A stretch of 64,000 nt of DNA from Fictibacillus norfolkensis (GCF_014836645.1 NZ_JACSQM010000001.1:744001-808000), one strand, 5' to 3'. Positions 16,308 to 25,618 are shown, counted from the first letter of the stretch. The notes: generated by a model not told the origin, from the letters alone. A program made the numbers and translations.

Positions 16308-16319
16308 CTCCTAAATAAA

Positions 16320-17051
16320 TCAACGTACCTTAACCCAACCATTTTTGATCGCCTCAACAACAGCCTGCGTACGATCATTCACATTCATCTTCTGAAGAAT
16401 ATTACTCACATGGTTCTTAACCGTCTTCTCACTAATATAAAGCTCTTCCCCAATCGTACGGTTGCTGCGTCCATCCGCCAACAACTGAAGAACCTCACAC
16501 TCACGACGCGTTAAGATATGAAGTGGCTTACGATACTCCACTTCCACAAAACCAGCTTTGTTTTGCTGTGTTTTATTCGTAGTGGATAATCGGCGGAATT
16601 CGTTCAAAAGATTATACGTAATCTTCGGATGAAGATACGCTCCACCATCAGCAACGACACGAACCGCTTCAATCAAAGAATCAGCATCCATCTCTTTTAG
16701 GAGGTAACCAGATGCACCCGTTTGAACCGCATGCGACACATACGTCTCATCATCGTGGATTGAAAGGATAATTACCTTCGTATCAGGCGACTTCTCAACC
16801 AAACGGCGAGTTGCTTCAACACCGTTGATGTTTGGCATATTGATATCCATCAACACCACATCTGGATTATGATCGCGGACGATATTTTCCGCTTCAGAGC
16901 CATCATCACCTTCAGCAACAACAGAGAATTGATCTTCCATATCTAGAATACGTTTTACTCCTTCACGGAACAAACGGTGGTCATCGATGATCGCTATTCT
17001 TGTTTTCTCAGGTGCTGAGGCGTTATTTTCGTACACATTAACATTATTCAT
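16320..17051 (-). CDS. degU: Response regulator DegU, 243 aa
   Basis: NarL/FixJ-type response regulator of exoenzymes, competence, motility and biofilm genes, phosphorylated by DegS. Receiver domain: [19 protein letters not shown] near the N-terminus, phospho-acceptor Asp69 in [10 protein letters not shown], conserved Lys in [10 protein letters not shown]. The LuxR-type helix-turn-helix [23 protein letters not shown]...[14 protein letters not shown] is at about 178-240. It starts 12 nt after degS, with AGGAGGG before the ATG. The N-terminal extension ([17 protein letters not shown]) is longer than in B. subtilis. Confidence 0.97.
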   Translation of the reverse strand: MNNVNVYENNASAPEKTRIAIIDDHRLFREGVKRILDMEDQFSVVAEGDDGSEAENIVRDHNPDVVLMDINMPNINGVEATRRLVEKSPDTKVIILSIHDDETYVSHAVQTGASGYLLKEMDADSLIEAVRVVADGGAYLHPKITYNLLNEFRRLSTTNKTQQNKAGFVEVEYRKPLHILTRRECEVLQLLADGRSNRTIGEELYISEKTVKNHVSNILQKMNVNDRTQAVVEAIKNGWVKVR

Positions 17052-17063
17052 GTGTGAACCCTC

Positions 17064-18212
17064 CTAGTCTTGAATGGGAATTTGAATGTAAACACTTGTA
17101 CCGAAGTTTATGCGGGATTTCACTTTTAAAGTTCCTTCGAGCAGTTCTACCCGCTCTCTCATCCCCATCATACCAAAGGAATTTGATTTTGTAGGCTGTG
17201 CCATATCGAACCCTTTGCCATCATCTCGGATATATAATGAAATAAACTTTTGAGTAAACTCAAGTTTAACCTCAATCAGATTTGCTTCAGAATGCTTAAC
17301 GGCATTGCTTACCGACTCTTGGATCAAACGGAAAATCGCGATCTCCATCTTGTTCGGAAACCGTCGGGTCTGACCAAGCGCATGAAGCTCAACCTCTATA
17401 CCTGTACTTTCTTTCACATTTCGCAAATATTTGTCTAATGTCGGAACGATACCCAGATCATCTAGAGCCATCGGGCGCAGATCGTAAATAATTCTACGTA
17501 CCTCTTTCAAGGAATTTCGGACCATAACCCGTAAATCTTTTATTTCAACACGGGCTGCCTCAGTTCCTTTTTCTACAAAGATTTTCTCTAACAGTTCCGA
17601 GCGAATGAGCACATTCGCCATCAATTGAGCTGGCCCGTCATGGATTTCACGTGAGACGCGTTTACGCTCTTCTTCTTGAGCTTCAATAATTTGAAGTCCA
17701 AACTCTTGTTTTTGTTGAGCGTTTTGAACGAGTTCGTTAATCTTTCTTAAATCACCGTTAAGATAATTTAAAACAACAGAAATCTGACCTGCCAGAGACT
17801 CCGCTTTTTGAACCGTATCGTTCAATGCGCCGATTCTCCGCTCGAGCTCATCTCTTTTCTCCCGAAGCTGCTTCTCTGTTTGCCGGATGATGGAAAGTTC
17901 AATCTGATACTTATTGGCATTCTCGTACGCATCTCGAATATCAGATTCGCTATACTTTTGAAAATGCTTGCTCACCTCTGCCAGTCGAGTTCGTGCTAGC
18001 TTTGCATATTCCTCGGTCCGGTCAGATTTATGTATGACCTCAATGACCTGCTGCTTCACTAACTCAAGCTCACGGCGCAGCTGCTGAAACTCTTGGCGAG
18101 AATGTTCACTGATCTCAAAGATTTGTGATTGACTTGCCGTAACCGTATCGATGGTCTGATTTAGTATTCCGTCCAACAAATGTGGATCTATCGTTAACTT
18201 AGCTGCAGTCAT
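17064..18212 (-). CDS. degS: Cytoplasmic sensor histidine kinase DegS, 382 aa
   Basis: DegS is a soluble kinase and phosphatase for DegU. The N-terminal 180 residues are a sensor coiled coil (DegS domain), followed by HisKA_3 with EEERKRVSREIHDGPAQ (His191) and HATPase (SVSNAVKHSEA, DDGKGFD, SFGMMGMRERVELL). Length and His position agree with B. subtilis DegS (385 aa, His189). ATG 18212 has GGGGG about 8 nt upstream; the TTG at 18227 lies inside the ribosome-binding site. Confidence 0.97.
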   Translation of the reverse strand: MTAAKLTIDPHLLDGILNQTIDTVTASQSQIFEISEHSRQEFQQLRRELELVKQQVIEVIHKSDRTEEYAKLARTRLAEVSKHFQKYSESDIRDAYENANKYQIELSIIRQTEKQLREKRDELERRIGALNDTVQKAESLAGQISVVLNYLNGDLRKINELVQNAQQKQEFGLQIIEAQEEERKRVSREIHDGPAQLMANVLIRSELLEKIFVEKGTEAARVEIKDLRVMVRNSLKEVRRIIYDLRPMALDDLGIVPTLDKYLRNVKESTGIEVELHALGQTRRFPNKMEIAIFRLIQESVSNAVKHSEANLIEVKLEFTQKFISLYIRDDGKGFDMAQPTKSNSFGMMGMRERVELLEGTLKVKSRINFGTSVYIQIPIQD

Positions 18213-18524
18213 GTAAATTTCCCCCAATTAAAACGATAAAGAAGTGTACCCGGAAGTTCTAGAACCATCTTGCCTAATTTATATATAGGACTTAGTACCC
18301 AATCAGACGAATCATACCGCGAAGACATTAATCCTTCTAATATACTACATTCGCCAGGATGTGGAATTTTATGACTTTTCTTGCTAAAATTTTTTAAGAA
18401 TTTGAATGCTTTTTATAATCACCTTATAATGAAGGATAACACGATACACATGAAACATGAAGATTATTCGACAAATTTGACATGAAATTCATAATATTCA
18501 CTACTTAAAGGAGTTATCCCCTAT
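18213..18524. other. Divergent promoter region of degS and yvyE
   Basis: A 312-bp gene-free region between divergent genes. It holds the yvyE promoter (18402-18430) and must hold the degS promoter. A TATATA-like element on the minus strand around 18285 is a candidate -10, but I find no matching -35. Confidence 0.6.
18402..18430 (+). promoter_or_regulatory. SigA-type promoter of yvyE
   Basis: TTGAAT (18402-18407), a 17-nt spacer and TATAAT (18425-18430), about 95 nt before the yvyE ATG. Confidence 0.75.
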
Positions 18525-19163
18525 ATGCTTGCTAATTATCTTGCCGTAAAAAACGAAGGACAGCACGAGATTGTTATTGAAAAATCTCGTTTTATCGCTC
18601 ATATCGCACGAGCTATTACAGAAGAAGAAGCTCAAGCTTTTATACAAAAAATAAAAAAAGAACATAACAGCGCCACACATAACTGTTCTGCATACTTAAT
18701 TGGAGAAACAGACAATATTCAAAAAGCGAATGATGACGGCGAACCGAGCGGTACTGCTGGTGTTCCGATGTTAGAAGTACTCAAAAAACGAAAATTGAAA
18801 GACACAGTTGCTGTTGTCACACGATACTTCGGCGGAATCAAACTAGGTGCTGGAGGGCTCATTCGTGCGTACGGCAAGTCAGTTTCAGAAGGCCTCAACC
18901 ACATTGGCGTTGTAGAACGTGAACTTCAACAGATCGTTCACATCACCGTGGATTATACGCTTCTCGGAAAAATGGAGAACGAACTGCGCAACTCTGTCTA
19001 CCCCATCAAAGAGATGAACTACATGGAAAAAGTGGAGATTCAGATGTATGTACCGATAAAAGAAAAAGAAACATTTAAAGATTGGATCATCGACCTTTCG
19101 AATGCTCAAAGTGAGATTGTTTTTGGTGAAGAGGAGTATTTGGAGAAAGATGTGAAATCCTAA
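18525..19163 (+). CDS. yvyE: YigZ/IMPACT-family protein YvyE, 212 aa
   Basis: UPF0029/IMPACT-family protein of unknown molecular function; relatives bind nucleic acid or interact with translation factors. Family signature in the N-terminal domain: EKSRFIAHIARA, HNSATHNCSAYLIG, DDGEPSGTAGVPMLEVL and VTRYFGGIKLGAGGLIRAYGKSV. The C-terminal half is a DUF1949-type ferredoxin-like domain. AAAGGAG precedes the ATG. It lies divergent from degS and upstream of the LCP gene, as in B. subtilis. Confidence 0.95.
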   Translation: MLANYLAVKNEGQHEIVIEKSRFIAHIARAITEEEAQAFIQKIKKEHNSATHNCSAYLIGETDNIQKANDDGEPSGTAGVPMLEVLKKRKLKDTVAVVTRYFGGIKLGAGGLIRAYGKSVSEGLNHIGVVERELQQIVHITVDYTLLGKMENELRNSVYPIKEMNYMEKVEIQMYVPIKEKETFKDWIIDLSNAQSEIVFGEEEYLEKDVKS

Positions 19164-19311
19164 AGTATACCCATCAAATTTTATGTGTTCCCGAATCCTA
19201 TATTGTCGCTTTTTTGACAATTGTCTATTTTTTTCTTATGGGCTATTATGAAAAAGAGTCAACAATCAATTTTCACTTCCAATACTATTGGACTAAGGGA
19301 GTTTAATTTTT

Positions 19312-20334
19312 ATGAATCAAATGAAAAACACAAGGGCTCGAAGAAGGAAACGAAAAAAAAGTCCTTTTCGTCGACTTATGCGTTTCGTACTTGTCGCATC
19401 CCTTCTATTCGTAATTAGTGCTGCTGGTTATGGTGGCTATTTAGCCTATAAAATTAAAGCTAACGCTGATAAAAGCTTTGTAGACCTTGACAAAGATAAA
19501 TCTGACTTAAGGATGGACGAAGTTAAGCTCGGTAAAGATCCAGTAACCATCTTATTAGTTGGAATTGAGAACTATCAAGCAAATGATGTTGGTCGAGCAG
19601 ATGTAATAAAGCTTATAACAATAAATCCAGAAACGAAAGAAACGACAATGATTAATATCCCTCGTGACACGAGAACTTATATACCTGCTATAGAAGAAAA
19701 AGATAAAATTAATCATTCCTATGCTTATGGTAAAAAAGGCATGCGAGAAAAAGCTGTTATGGAAGCTACAGAAGAACTTCTAGGTGTACCTATTGATTAT
19801 TTTGTTTCTACAAATTTTAATGGATTTGAGGATGTAGTTGACGAACTTGGTGGAATTACGGTAAATGTACCTTTTGATTTTAAGCAAGCCTCCTTTAAGC
19901 GGATGATTACATTCAAAGAAGGTCCAATGAAACTCGATGGAGAAGAAGCATTGGCTTTTGTAAGGATGCGAAAACAAGATCCGCGTGGTGATATTGGAAG
20001 AAACGAACGTGAGAGCGAAGCTATTCGAGCTATCATGGATAAAGCAATCTCTGTACAATCTTTCTCTAAAGCAGATAATGTTATTGATCAACTTGGGAAT
20101 AATGTAAAAACTAACATTTCCACCACTGAGATGTTTGCAATGAGAAATTTTTATAGAACAATAAAGAATAAAGAGTTTGAAACTGTCCAATTGGAGACCT
20201 ATCCGGAAACCATAGACGGTGTTATGTATGAGATTCCTAAAGATGAATCTGTTCAAGATATAAGAGAAAAATTAGCCAAGATCCTTGAAATCGAGGGTGA
20301 ATTACCACAAGCAGATAACGATTTTCAACAATAA
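19312..20334 (+). CDS. LytR-CpsA-Psr (LCP) wall-polymer ligase, 340 aa
   Basis: LCP enzymes transfer undecaprenyl-linked anionic polymers to peptidoglycan at the outer membrane face. There is a short basic cytoplasmic tail (RRRKRKKSPFRR), one membrane helix at about residues 22-45, and the LCP domain with PVTILLVGIENYQ, RADVIKLITINPETKETTMINIPRDTRTYIP, DKINHSYAYG and LDGEEALAFVRMRKQDPRGDIGRNERES. Catalytic Arg and Asp residues of the pyrophosphate site are present. TagU/LytR of B. subtilis are the nearest type. It ends at a strong terminator and faces the two tagO genes. A second LCP gene lies at 45119. Confidence 0.93.
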   Translation: MNQMKNTRARRRKRKKSPFRRLMRFVLVASLLFVISAAGYGGYLAYKIKANADKSFVDLDKDKSDLRMDEVKLGKDPVTILLVGIENYQANDVGRADVIKLITINPETKETTMINIPRDTRTYIPAIEEKDKINHSYAYGKKGMREKAVMEATEELLGVPIDYFVSTNFNGFEDVVDELGGITVNVPFDFKQASFKRMITFKEGPMKLDGEEALAFVRMRKQDPRGDIGRNERESEAIRAIMDKAISVQSFSKADNVIDQLGNNVKTNISTTEMFAMRNFYRTIKNKEFETVQLETYPETIDGVMYEIPKDESVQDIREKLAKILEIEGELPQADNDFQQ

Positions 20335-20345
20335 AATTAATCACT

Positions 20346-20381
20346 AAAAAAGACTCCAGTTAATCCGGCTGGAGTCTTTTT
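20346..20381. terminator. Bidirectional terminator after the LCP gene
   Basis: AAAAAGACTCCAG / CTGGAGTCTTTTT, a 13-bp stem with a 9- to 10-nt loop; A-run on the left and T-run on the right. Confidence 0.92.
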
Positions 20382-20439
20382 ATTCGGCTCTTTTCTAAAA
20401 GATTGCTTCATTTGGATGTTTTCTTTTCATCTCCCTATG

Positions 20440-20527
20440 CAATATGCAAGTTGACTGAAGAGCAAGGTGAGTGCCTGCCACGTGGAAAGTGAACAACCTG
20501 GAGAGAAAATCAACTACTTTCGGAGGG
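20440..20527. repeat. Degenerate copy of the dispersed repeat
   Basis: CAAGGTGAGTGCCTGCCACGTGGAAAGTGAACAACCTGGAG...AAAATCAACTAC matches the 3' half of the repeat at 16058-16184 in the same orientation, with several substitutions and a missing 5' half. It has lost most of its hairpin. Confidence 0.6.
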
Positions 20528-20554
20528 CAACAATATATAAAAGAAAATTGCCCT

Positions 20555-21613
20555 TTATTTTTTGGGGTTAACTTTATTGAGTACATTTAAGAAAGGTGTA
20601 AAACGTTCATTGACAAGACCAATCTTCTCCGCTAAAAATTGAAGAGCTATTACCAGAATAACAATGATGACAATTGTACCTCTTAGTGTTGTCATTGGTA
20701 AGATAATGGCTATGGAACTAAAAATCAATCCCATTCCATAAATAAATAACACCGTATTTCTATGTGATAGACCCTTTTTTAATAAACGATGGTGAAGGTG
20801 ACCTTTATCTGGTTTTACTATGGATTGTTTATTTGCAATCCTACGAATGATAGCAAAGATAGTATCAAAAATAGGAACCCCTAACAACAGGATTGGCACA
20901 ATAAAACTAAATAACGTGACACTTTTATAAAGACCTAAAAGCGATAGAATCGCAACACAATAGCCTAGAAAAAGTGCACCAATGTCTCCCATAAAAATTT
21001 TAGCGGGATGAAAATTATAAAATAAAAAGCCGATCACGCTGCTGAAAATAATAATTGAAAAGGTGAAAATCATTTCTTTACCACTTAAAAATGCCAAAAC
21101 TCCTATGGTCCCCACAATGATTGCTGAAGTTCCTGCTGCCAACCCGTCTAAACCGTCGATTAGGTTAATCGCATTTGTAATAGCGATAATCCAAAAAATA
21201 GTTAAAGGGTATGAAAAGTAACCAATATCGAATATTCCAACAAAAGGAATATTGATTACATCAATGACTAAACCACTCATAACAACTATGAGTCCGGAAA
21301 GTATTTGTGCCAAAAATTTTGTTTTGGCAGACAACTGATAAATATCATCAAATAATCCAAGAAGTATGATAACAAGAGCCCCTAAAGAGATACCTAAGAC
21401 TTGTTGTTGAAATAATCCAGAATAAAAATATCCTGCGGCAACTCCAAAAATAATACTAAGTCCGCCTAGTCTTGGCATTATTTTTGTATGTACTTTTCTT
21501 TGATTAGGCTGATCTACAGCATTAATTTTTATGGCCAATTTCATGACAAGAGGTGTGATTGCAATAACCGTAAGGAAGCATATTAGTCCTGATACTATGG
21601 CATGGTTAATCAT
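20555..21613 (-). CDS. tagO: TagO-type undecaprenyl-phosphate GlcNAc-1-phosphate transferase, copy 1, 352 aa
   Basis: Polyprenyl-phosphate:sugar-1-P transferase of the MraY/WecA family, starting lipid-linked wall polymers. About eleven membrane helices. Motifs: KIMPRLGG, LFDDIYQLSAKTKF, NAINLIDGLDGLAAGTSAI, FHPAKIFMGDIGALFLGY and the His-rich KGHLHHRLLKKGLSHR that marks the GlcNAc-type subfamily. In MGDIGA an Ile replaces the usual Thr. The ATG has GAGGG about 8 nt upstream. Highly similar along its whole length to the adjacent gene at 21787, so the two form a tandem duplication. Confidence 0.93.
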   Translation of the reverse strand: MINHAIVSGLICFLTVIAITPLVMKLAIKINAVDQPNQRKVHTKIMPRLGGLSIIFGVAAGYFYSGLFQQQVLGISLGALVIILLGLFDDIYQLSAKTKFLAQILSGLIVVMSGLVIDVINIPFVGIFDIGYFSYPLTIFWIIAITNAINLIDGLDGLAAGTSAIIVGTIGVLAFLSGKEMIFTFSIIIFSSVIGFLFYNFHPAKIFMGDIGALFLGYCVAILSLLGLYKSVTLFSFIVPILLLGVPIFDTIFAIIRRIANKQSIVKPDKGHLHHRLLKKGLSHRNTVLFIYGMGLIFSSIAIILPMTTLRGTIVIIVILVIALQFLAEKIGLVNERFTPFLNVLNKVNPKK

Positions 21614-21750
21614 TAGTTATCCCTCATAAAAGTAAATTTGTCTCTTTCATTAGATTTCCTTAAAAAGAAAGGATTTACTTATGTAAGTTTTTACCGTTAT
21701 TTTTAGAGGATGAAGGATTGCTCCAATTGTTTATTGGACATAATAATAAA

Positions 21751-21778
21751 AAAACTTGCTATAAAATTAGCAAGTTTT
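21751..21778 (-). terminator. Terminator between the tagO copies
   Basis: AAAACTTGCTA / TAGCAAGTTTT, an 11-bp stem with a 6-nt loop just after the stop of tagO copy 2. On the minus strand it runs into T-rich sequence. The two copies are therefore probably transcribed separately. Confidence 0.88.
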
Positions 21779-21786
21779 AAATAATA

Positions 21787-22869
21787 TTACTTTTCGATTT
21801 TAACTTGTTGACTCGAACTTGGACTAAATATTTTCTTCCAAATAAACAAAAGTGGGCGATATTTATGATGGACAAGCCCTATAAGTTCAGCGATTACCTC
21901 CAAGAGTACTAATAAACCAGCAATAATTGCGATTGCGCCCCAAACTGTTGTGGAAGAAAAAATGGCAGCTGCCACACTAAACAGAATACTTAGAGCGTAA
22001 ATCAATAGTACAGTGTTTCGATGTGATAAACCGAGTTGCAACAATCGATGGTGTAAGTGACCTTTATCTGGTGCTGAAATAGGTTGCTTATTAGCAAGCC
22101 TTCTTATGATAGCAAAAGTTGTATCAAACACCGGAACTCCTAAAATGATAATAGGAACAACAAAGCTGAACAAGGTAACACTTTTATATAGACCAAGTAA
22201 GGATAGTACAGAGATGCAATAACCCAAGAAAAGAGCACCTGTATCCCCCATAAAGATCTTAGCTGGATGGAAGTTGTAAAATAAGAATGCAACGGTGGAA
22301 CTTAATACTATGAGTGACAATGTCAGAATAAGAACATTTCCATTTAATCCTGCCATAATGGCAATAGTTGAAATGACAATTGCAGATATTCCACCCGCAA
22401 GTCCATCCAAACCATCAATTAAATTTATAGCATTAGTAATCGCTAGAATCCAAAATATTGTTACAGGATAAGCCCAAAATTCAAGTTCGAATTTCCCGAG
22501 AAACGGGATGCTGATAAAATCAATTGTCAAACCCGATCTTACAATAACTAAAGCAGCAATGAGCTGACCCGCTAGTTTCATTTTTGGTGATATGGTGAAT
22601 TTGTCATCTAACAGACCCACTACCACGATGATAATTCCGCCTAAAGTAATACTTGTAACTGAACTATATTGAAGACCTGCTGTATAATAACCGGCAACTA
22701 CTCCGATTACTATGGCAAGTCCGCCTAGCCTTGGCATAATTTTTTGATGAACTTTTCTTTTATCTGGCTTATCCGTTACGCCGATAAATATCGCAAACTT
22801 AATAACAAGTGGTGTTACGAACAGTACGGTTAGGAACGATATAAGACATGTTAACAGCAATGTTTCCAT
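21787..22869 (-). CDS. tagO: TagO-type undecaprenyl-phosphate GlcNAc-1-phosphate transferase, copy 2, 360 aa
   Basis: Same family as the gene at 20555, with about eleven helices and all motifs: KIMPRLGG, LLDDKFTISPKMKL, NAINLIDGLDGLAGGISAI, FHPAKIFMGDTGALFLGY (canonical Thr present) and KGHLHHRLLQLGLSHR. The C-terminal tail is 8-10 residues longer. GAGGGG precedes the ATG. In B. subtilis a single TagO feeds both teichoic and teichuronic acid synthesis; two copies may serve two polymers (inference). Copy 2 keeps the more typical active-site sequence. Confidence 0.93.
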   Translation of the reverse strand: METLLLTCLISFLTVLFVTPLVIKFAIFIGVTDKPDKRKVHQKIMPRLGGLAIVIGVVAGYYTAGLQYSSVTSITLGGIIIVVVGLLDDKFTISPKMKLAGQLIAALVIVRSGLTIDFISIPFLGKFELEFWAYPVTIFWILAITNAINLIDGLDGLAGGISAIVISTIAIMAGLNGNVLILTLSLIVLSSTVAFLFYNFHPAKIFMGDTGALFLGYCISVLSLLGLYKSVTLFSFVVPIIILGVPVFDTTFAIIRRLANKQPISAPDKGHLHHRLLQLGLSHRNTVLLIYALSILFSVAAAIFSSTTVWGAIAIIAGLLVLLEVIAELIGLVHHKYRPLLFIWKKIFSPSSSQQVKIEK

Positions 22870-23230
22870 TATATCCCCTCTTTATAACAAATCACGTTTT
22901 TTAATATATTTCTTTATTGTGTATCTAAGATGAAAGTATATAGTTATTCAATCATTTACACAACCAATATCTAAAAAATTTCACATTCTCTTTACATACT
23001 AATTTTCGACAAAATCATTTGTTAATTGTCCGTTGCAGTTTTCAAGGATTTATTCCCGTTTTCCCACCTAACCGAAACCCATTAACTGTATTTAAACCTA
23101 AAGATTTGAAGAAAAGTTACAATAATATAAAACTGATGAAAAAGCTTAGCGAGCAGATATTTTTCGACTTAATCTATGTTATACTCAATAATTGTGATAG
23201 GAGAAAAAGAAAGGAGTCTACACGGCGTTC
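22870..23230. other. Divergent intergenic region tagO copy 2 / polymerase
   Basis: A 361-bp AT-rich region between divergent genes. An extended -10-like TATGTTATACT (about 23175-23185) lies about 45 nt before the polymerase start, without a clear -35. I see no gene or stable RNA in it. Confidence 0.5.
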
Positions 23231-24745
23231 ATGTTATATTCAAAGGCACAAAAAAGTATTCTATATCAAGTTTTCGCAGCAGTACTCTGCTCTTTATTTT
23301 TAGGTTGGCTGCTCACGAATGATCTATTTGCACTAGACTCAATTAAAGTCCTCCTAATGACTACATTTTTGTTGATATGTATGTTAATATTTGTTGTTTT
23401 CAAGCCATTCATATACAGCAACACCATTTTAGAAAATCTTCTTTATTTATTGATTATCAGTTCTTTTTTTGGACCTGCTGTAGCTAGCGTAAACGTAGGA
23501 CCTTTTAGTATTTTTCCGTACCGGTTGTTATTTTTAATTGTCCTTCCCCTCTTTTTTATTAAGTACTTTCAGAAGGATGGATTAACCCCTTGGTCAAGGA
23601 TTAATGTTAAAACAATAGTATGGTTCCATATTATCTGGATTTTTTACGCTTTTACATCATTACTATGGGCCAAATCACTTAAAGCAGGAATCATTGATTT
23701 AATCTTTTTAATAATTGGTATAAGTCTCATTCTATTTGTTACTTTTACGTATAAAAAAGAACGCCATTACGTCAATCTATTTTATGTATGGATTTTCATG
23801 TTCTTCTTGTTGCTTGTTTTTGGGTTAATTAACAACCTAACTCTAATTCATTTTCCAGTATCAAGATTCTATGGAATTGATACATATCAAAAGTCAATCC
23901 CAACGTCAGTGTTTGCCAACGAAAATGACTTTGCGAGTTTTATTTCAATCAGTTTCTTTTTCGGTTTGGCGCTATTAAATCGCTCTAAAAACATTTGGGT
24001 GAAAATAGGTTCGGCCTGTTTACTGCTATTTGCTCTCTATATTATGTCGTTAACCTCTTCAAGAGCTAATTACATAGCTATCATACTTGGACTGGCTTTT
24101 TGGTTCCTCTTTTTTACAAACAGGCAGGTGAAAAGATACATTATAGTCGCCGGATTGTTCTTTACGACATTGGCTATAATGATAGTTCCTGAAAAGATAT
24201 ATAACGGATATAATTCTGTTTTTAATCTCATTGCTACCCTTTCGAACACTAGTGAAGGAAGTTCTGTAAATATCAGAATTAACCTTATAAAAAACTCAAT
24301 AATTTTTATCAGTGAATCACTTGGTTGGGGTATTGGATCTGGGAATTCCGAGTATTACATGAAAGTATTTGGAACATATCCTACTCATACAATTGTCAAC
24401 ATTCATAATTGGTGGATTGAATTAATGGTCAATTATGGTATTTTTATATTTACAGGCTATTTGTTTCTTTATCTCGGATTAATTTTTTATATCTATAAAA
24501 TCTTTAAAGAAGCGAATGGGAACAATCGCATGATTGCTGAAGCATTATGTACAGCATTAATCGCATTTTTCTTAGCAAGTATCAGCCCAAGCTCTCAGAT
24601 TACTTTGAATTACTTATGGTTACTCTTTGCATTTGCAATAGGTTTTGTAAACTATTGGAGATCATATCAGAGATCAACCATTCAACCTATTAAGTGGAGG
24701 AAAACAAATGAAGGAAACGTTGAATCGAATTTGGATAAGATTTAA
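23231..24745 (+). CDS. Wzy-type O-antigen/polysaccharide polymerase, 504 aa
   Basis: A polytopic membrane protein with about 12 hydrophobic helices and a large extracytoplasmic segment containing the Wzy_C-type pattern (SLTSSRANYIAIILGLAFW; GWGIGSGNSEYYMKVFG; HNWWIELMVNYG). This family polymerises undecaprenyl-linked repeat units outside the membrane or ligates O-antigen. AAAGGAG lies 14 nt before the ATG, a long spacing, so a downstream start cannot be excluded. Its 3' end overlaps the Wzz-like gene by 38 nt. With the flippase at 36142 it would complete a Wzx/Wzy system. Confidence 0.85.
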   Translation: MLYSKAQKSILYQVFAAVLCSLFLGWLLTNDLFALDSIKVLLMTTFLLICMLIFVVFKPFIYSNTILENLLYLLIISSFFGPAVASVNVGPFSIFPYRLLFLIVLPLFFIKYFQKDGLTPWSRINVKTIVWFHIIWIFYAFTSLLWAKSLKAGIIDLIFLIIGISLILFVTFTYKKERHYVNLFYVWIFMFFLLLVFGLINNLTLIHFPVSRFYGIDTYQKSIPTSVFANENDFASFISISFFFGLALLNRSKNIWVKIGSACLLLFALYIMSLTSSRANYIAIILGLAFWFLFFTNRQVKRYIIVAGLFFTTLAIMIVPEKIYNGYNSVFNLIATLSNTSEGSSVNIRINLIKNSIIFISESLGWGIGSGNSEYYMKVFGTYPTHTIVNIHNWWIELMVNYGIFIFTGYLFLYLGLIFYIYKIFKEANGNNRMIAEALCTALIAFFLASISPSSQITLNYLWLLFAFAIGFVNYWRSYQRSTIQPIKWRKTNEGNVESNLDKI

Positions 24746-25358
24746 GAAGCTGTCTATATTATTAATTCTAATACCATTTTTAGCGGCTGGAGCAGCCTAT
24801 CTTTTTCAGAAAGAAGGTCCATCTTCTTATACCGCTAACGCAGATATTCAGCTTGCTAAATTAGGTAAAGATGTCTCAGAATTAAAATATATAGATTTTA
24901 CAGATGCAGAAAATGCGAAAGTATATCTTACAAAAGACGTCTTCTTAGAAGATTTAGAAAAAAAATTCCCAGATATAAATATCCAATCTGTAAAATCAAA
25001 ACTTAGTTTTGTTATTAAACCAGCAAAAATTATGAATATAAATTATACAGCTGATAGCCCCGAAGAAGCAGAGGAAACACTTAAGTTCATTGTTAACAAT
25101 TACATCAATGAATCAGTAAAAACAACTGATGAATTAGCTGAAAAACTTGAAGAATCTAAGTCTGAAGATTCACAAAAAGAAAAAACTCCAAGTGAATATG
25201 ACATTATTATTGATGGATTAGAACCTGTTACTGAAGTAGTAGGAGTCCAATTAGACCAACCTCAAGAAAGCACAAAAAATACAGCTGTTTTCGGATTTTT
25301 AATTGGTTTAATTCTAAGTTCCATGATTCTTTTGTTACCAGAAGTCTTTCGTAAATAA
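24708..25358 (+). CDS. Wzz-like chain-length regulator (YveK type), 216 aa
   Basis: Membrane protein with one helix at each end (about residues 15-33 and 192-212) and a periplasm-facing domain between, the architecture of polysaccharide co-polymerases. The N-terminal segment FKKLSILLILIPFLAAGAAYLFQ and the 'SYTANADIQLA' strand are typical. There is no kinase domain and no BY-kinase gene nearby. It starts inside the polymerase gene, with GTGGAGG about 9 nt before the ATG, so the two are translationally linked. A strong terminator follows. Confidence 0.8.
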   Translation: MKETLNRIWIRFKKLSILLILIPFLAAGAAYLFQKEGPSSYTANADIQLAKLGKDVSELKYIDFTDAENAKVYLTKDVFLEDLEKKFPDINIQSVKSKLSFVIKPAKIMNINYTADSPEEAEETLKFIVNNYINESVKTTDELAEKLEESKSEDSQKEKTPSEYDIIIDGLEPVTEVVGVQLDQPQESTKNTAVFGFLIGLILSSMILLLPEVFRK

Positions 25359-25372
25359 TAAAATCCAAAAAG

Positions 25373-25408
25373 ACACCATACGCCTATTTCAGGCGTGTGG
25401 TGTTTTTT
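25373..25408 (+). terminator. Terminator after the Wzz-like gene
   Basis: ACACCATACGCC / GGCGTGTGGTGT, a 12-bp stem with one G-T pair and a 7-nt loop, followed by six T. Confidence 0.92.
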
Positions 25409-25431
25409 GTTGTGCTGTTACTAAATAGTTC

Positions 25432-25458
25432 TAAACCTATTAAAATTTTCTCCGATAA
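25432..25458 (+). promoter_or_regulatory. SigD promoter of the lytB-like gene
   Basis: TAAA (25432-25435), a 15-nt spacer and TCCGATAA (25451-25458). The promoter lies 160 nt before the start codon, leaving a long AT-rich leader. Confidence 0.82.
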
Positions 25459-25618
25459 CAATATTAGTGTAAAAAGATTACATTTTACCTATTCAAAAAT
25501 AAGGTAAATATGTAATAATTTAAGATAAATTGTAATTTATTATAAAATACTATCTTATTTTGTAAATAATTGCGATTTATATGGGGTATTTTTTAACATA
25601 ATATTAGGGGGAGATTTT

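Larger units (their letters stand above)
15992..16319. other. Gene-free stretch with a dispersed repeat and the degU terminator
   Basis: This 328-bp stretch contains a weak 6-bp hairpin with T-run (TTCTCT/AGAGAA, about 16008-16032) that may end the histidine kinase gene, the repeat at 16058-16184 and the degU terminator at 16279-16307. I see no coding potential. Confidence 0.7.

Noticed and set aside
19214-19249. TTGACA ... TATTAT as a promoter of the LCP gene at 19312
   Set aside because: The spacer is 24 nt, too long for a SigA promoter; the true promoter is not identified.
20524-20553. AGGGCAA/TTGCCCT hairpin as terminator of tagO copy 1
   Set aside because: Stem of 7 bp with a 17-nt loop and no T-run on the minus strand.
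23019-23303. 94-aa plus-strand ORF before the polymerase gene
   Set aside because: No ribosome-binding site, composition like the intergenic DNA, and it overlaps the polymerase in another frame.
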